From Corynebacterium accolens (GTDB lineage Bacteria; Actinomycetota; Actinomycetes; Mycobacteriales; Mycobacteriaceae): DNA of 64,000 nucleotides. Each line of letters begins with the position of its first letter. Within the stretch, counting starts at the first letter, position 1. The position numbers were made by a program, and so were the translations under genes. This document shows positions 63,623-64,000 of the stretch, one piece after another. The DNA lies in assembly GCF_023520795.1 (NCBI RefSeq), contig NZ_CP046605.1, forward strand, positions 1,843,438 through 1,907,437. The letters run 5' to 3'. Below the pieces are notes generated by a model that made no database searches, had not been told where the DNA came from, and saw only the letters and a list, made by a program, of their open reading frames with translations.

Positions 63623-64000
63623 TTCGGCAGACTCGGGTCTCCTGGAAATAACTTGGGACCAATCCAGAGCATTACGTATACCAAGCCAACCAAAACCGGA
63701 ATTTCAACAAGAGGCCCAATGGTACCGGCTAACGCTTGAGCAGAGGTGGCACCAAAGGTACCGATGGACACCGCGATGGCTAACTCAAAATTATTTCCCG
63801 CTGCGGTAAAGGCCACTGAGGCAGACTGTGCATAATTCATTCCGGCAGCTTTAGCTACGCCCAAAGCCAGAAAGAACATCCCGACAAAGTACAGCATCAG
63901 AGGCACCGCTACCCTAACCACCGCTATCGGCTGCTCCACGAGCTGTTCTCCCTGCAGGGAGAACAGTAAGACGATTGTGTACAACAAACCGATCATTGCT
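63619..64000 (-). CDS. ACR3-family arsenite transporter, C-terminal part (gene runs off the window)
   Basis: The last 125 residues of an ACR3/ArsB-type arsenite exporter. AGNNFELAIAVSIGTFG and GTIGPLVEIPVLVGLVYV are signature blocks of ACR3. Four spans are visible. Its stop overlaps the end of the preceding gene by 4 bp, tail to tail. The start lies beyond 64000, so completeness and any ars operon cannot be judged. Confidence 0.9.
   Translation of the reverse strand, partial: AMIGLLYTIVLLFSLQGEQLVEQPIAVVRVAVPLMLYFVGMFFLALGVAKAAGMNYAQSASVAFTAAGNNFELAIAVSIGTFGATSAQALAGTIGPLVEIPVLVGLVYVMLWIGPKLFPGDPSLPN

Overview
This window is a G+C-rich chromosomal segment that I read as Corynebacterium. The block rne-rplU-rpmA-...-obgE-proB-...-proA-...-nadD-rsfS-gpgP-degV-comEA-comEC-holA-...-rpsT-...-lepA has the order familiar from Mycobacterium and Corynebacterium. 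An aecD-brnQ-flavin monooxygenase block matches C. glutamicum. A cutinase-type esterase, leaderless promoters, and fadD and idi genes also fit. No rRNA, tRNA, CRISPR array or intact insertion sequence was found. The species cannot be fixed from this window; a skin or mucosa type Corynebacterium is a guess.

Layout. 1-8.4 kb: end of an unknown gene, an AAA-type ATPase, a DUF559-like protein, a 226-residue orphan, a FadD15-like acyl-CoA ligase, small membrane proteins, a carboxylesterase, idi and a lipoprotein. 8.6-14.5 kb: an ABC exporter, the C-S lyase aecD, brnQ and a luciferase-like oxidoreductase. 14.7-26 kb: a five-gene peptide/nickel-type ABC operon segment with fused ATPases, a FUSC membrane protein, a BCCT osmolyte transporter broken by one extra C, an M20 amidohydrolase and an HNH protein. 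26-30.7 kb: a degenerate 16-bp tandem repeat, then an operon of phospholipase C-like phosphoesterase, EfeO-like protein and EfeB DyP peroxidase. 30.9-37.8 kb: lepA, a solitary PemK/MazF-like protein, rpsT, a TetR regulator, a Dam-type methylase with a restriction endonuclease, and a LysE exporter. 37.7-46.3 kb: ankyrin protein, holA, comEC, comEA, degV, gpgP, rsfS, nadD, cutinase and proA. 46.4-50.7 kb: an ABC metal importer and a DtxR/MntR-type repressor, each preceded by an 18-bp palindrome of MntR-box type. 50.8-64 kb: 2-hydroxyacid dehydrogenase, proB, obgE, an A+T-rich three-gene SipW/TasA-like secretion module, rpmA, rplU, rne, a membrane/winged-helix protein and the end of an ACR3 arsenite transporter.

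Most interesting points. (1) The module at 54.7-57.5 kb lies between rpmA and obgE. It encodes a Ser-His (ER/SipW-type) signal peptidase and two exported proteins that share a signal-region motif, so it looks like a dedicated secretion and surface-assembly system. (2) The 13-mer GCTTGCCGATGCC occurs at least 12 times on the two strands in at least three reading contexts, far more than chance predicts. (3) Perfect DnaA boxes come as pairs about 50 bp apart upstream of comEA and of the HNH gene. (4) Two MntR-type boxes link the metal importer to its repressor.

Starts were moved from the longest open frame where a ribosome-binding site, an overlap with the upstream gene or a leaderless -10 element supports it. 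Functions come from motifs and remembered family knowledge; no database search was run.
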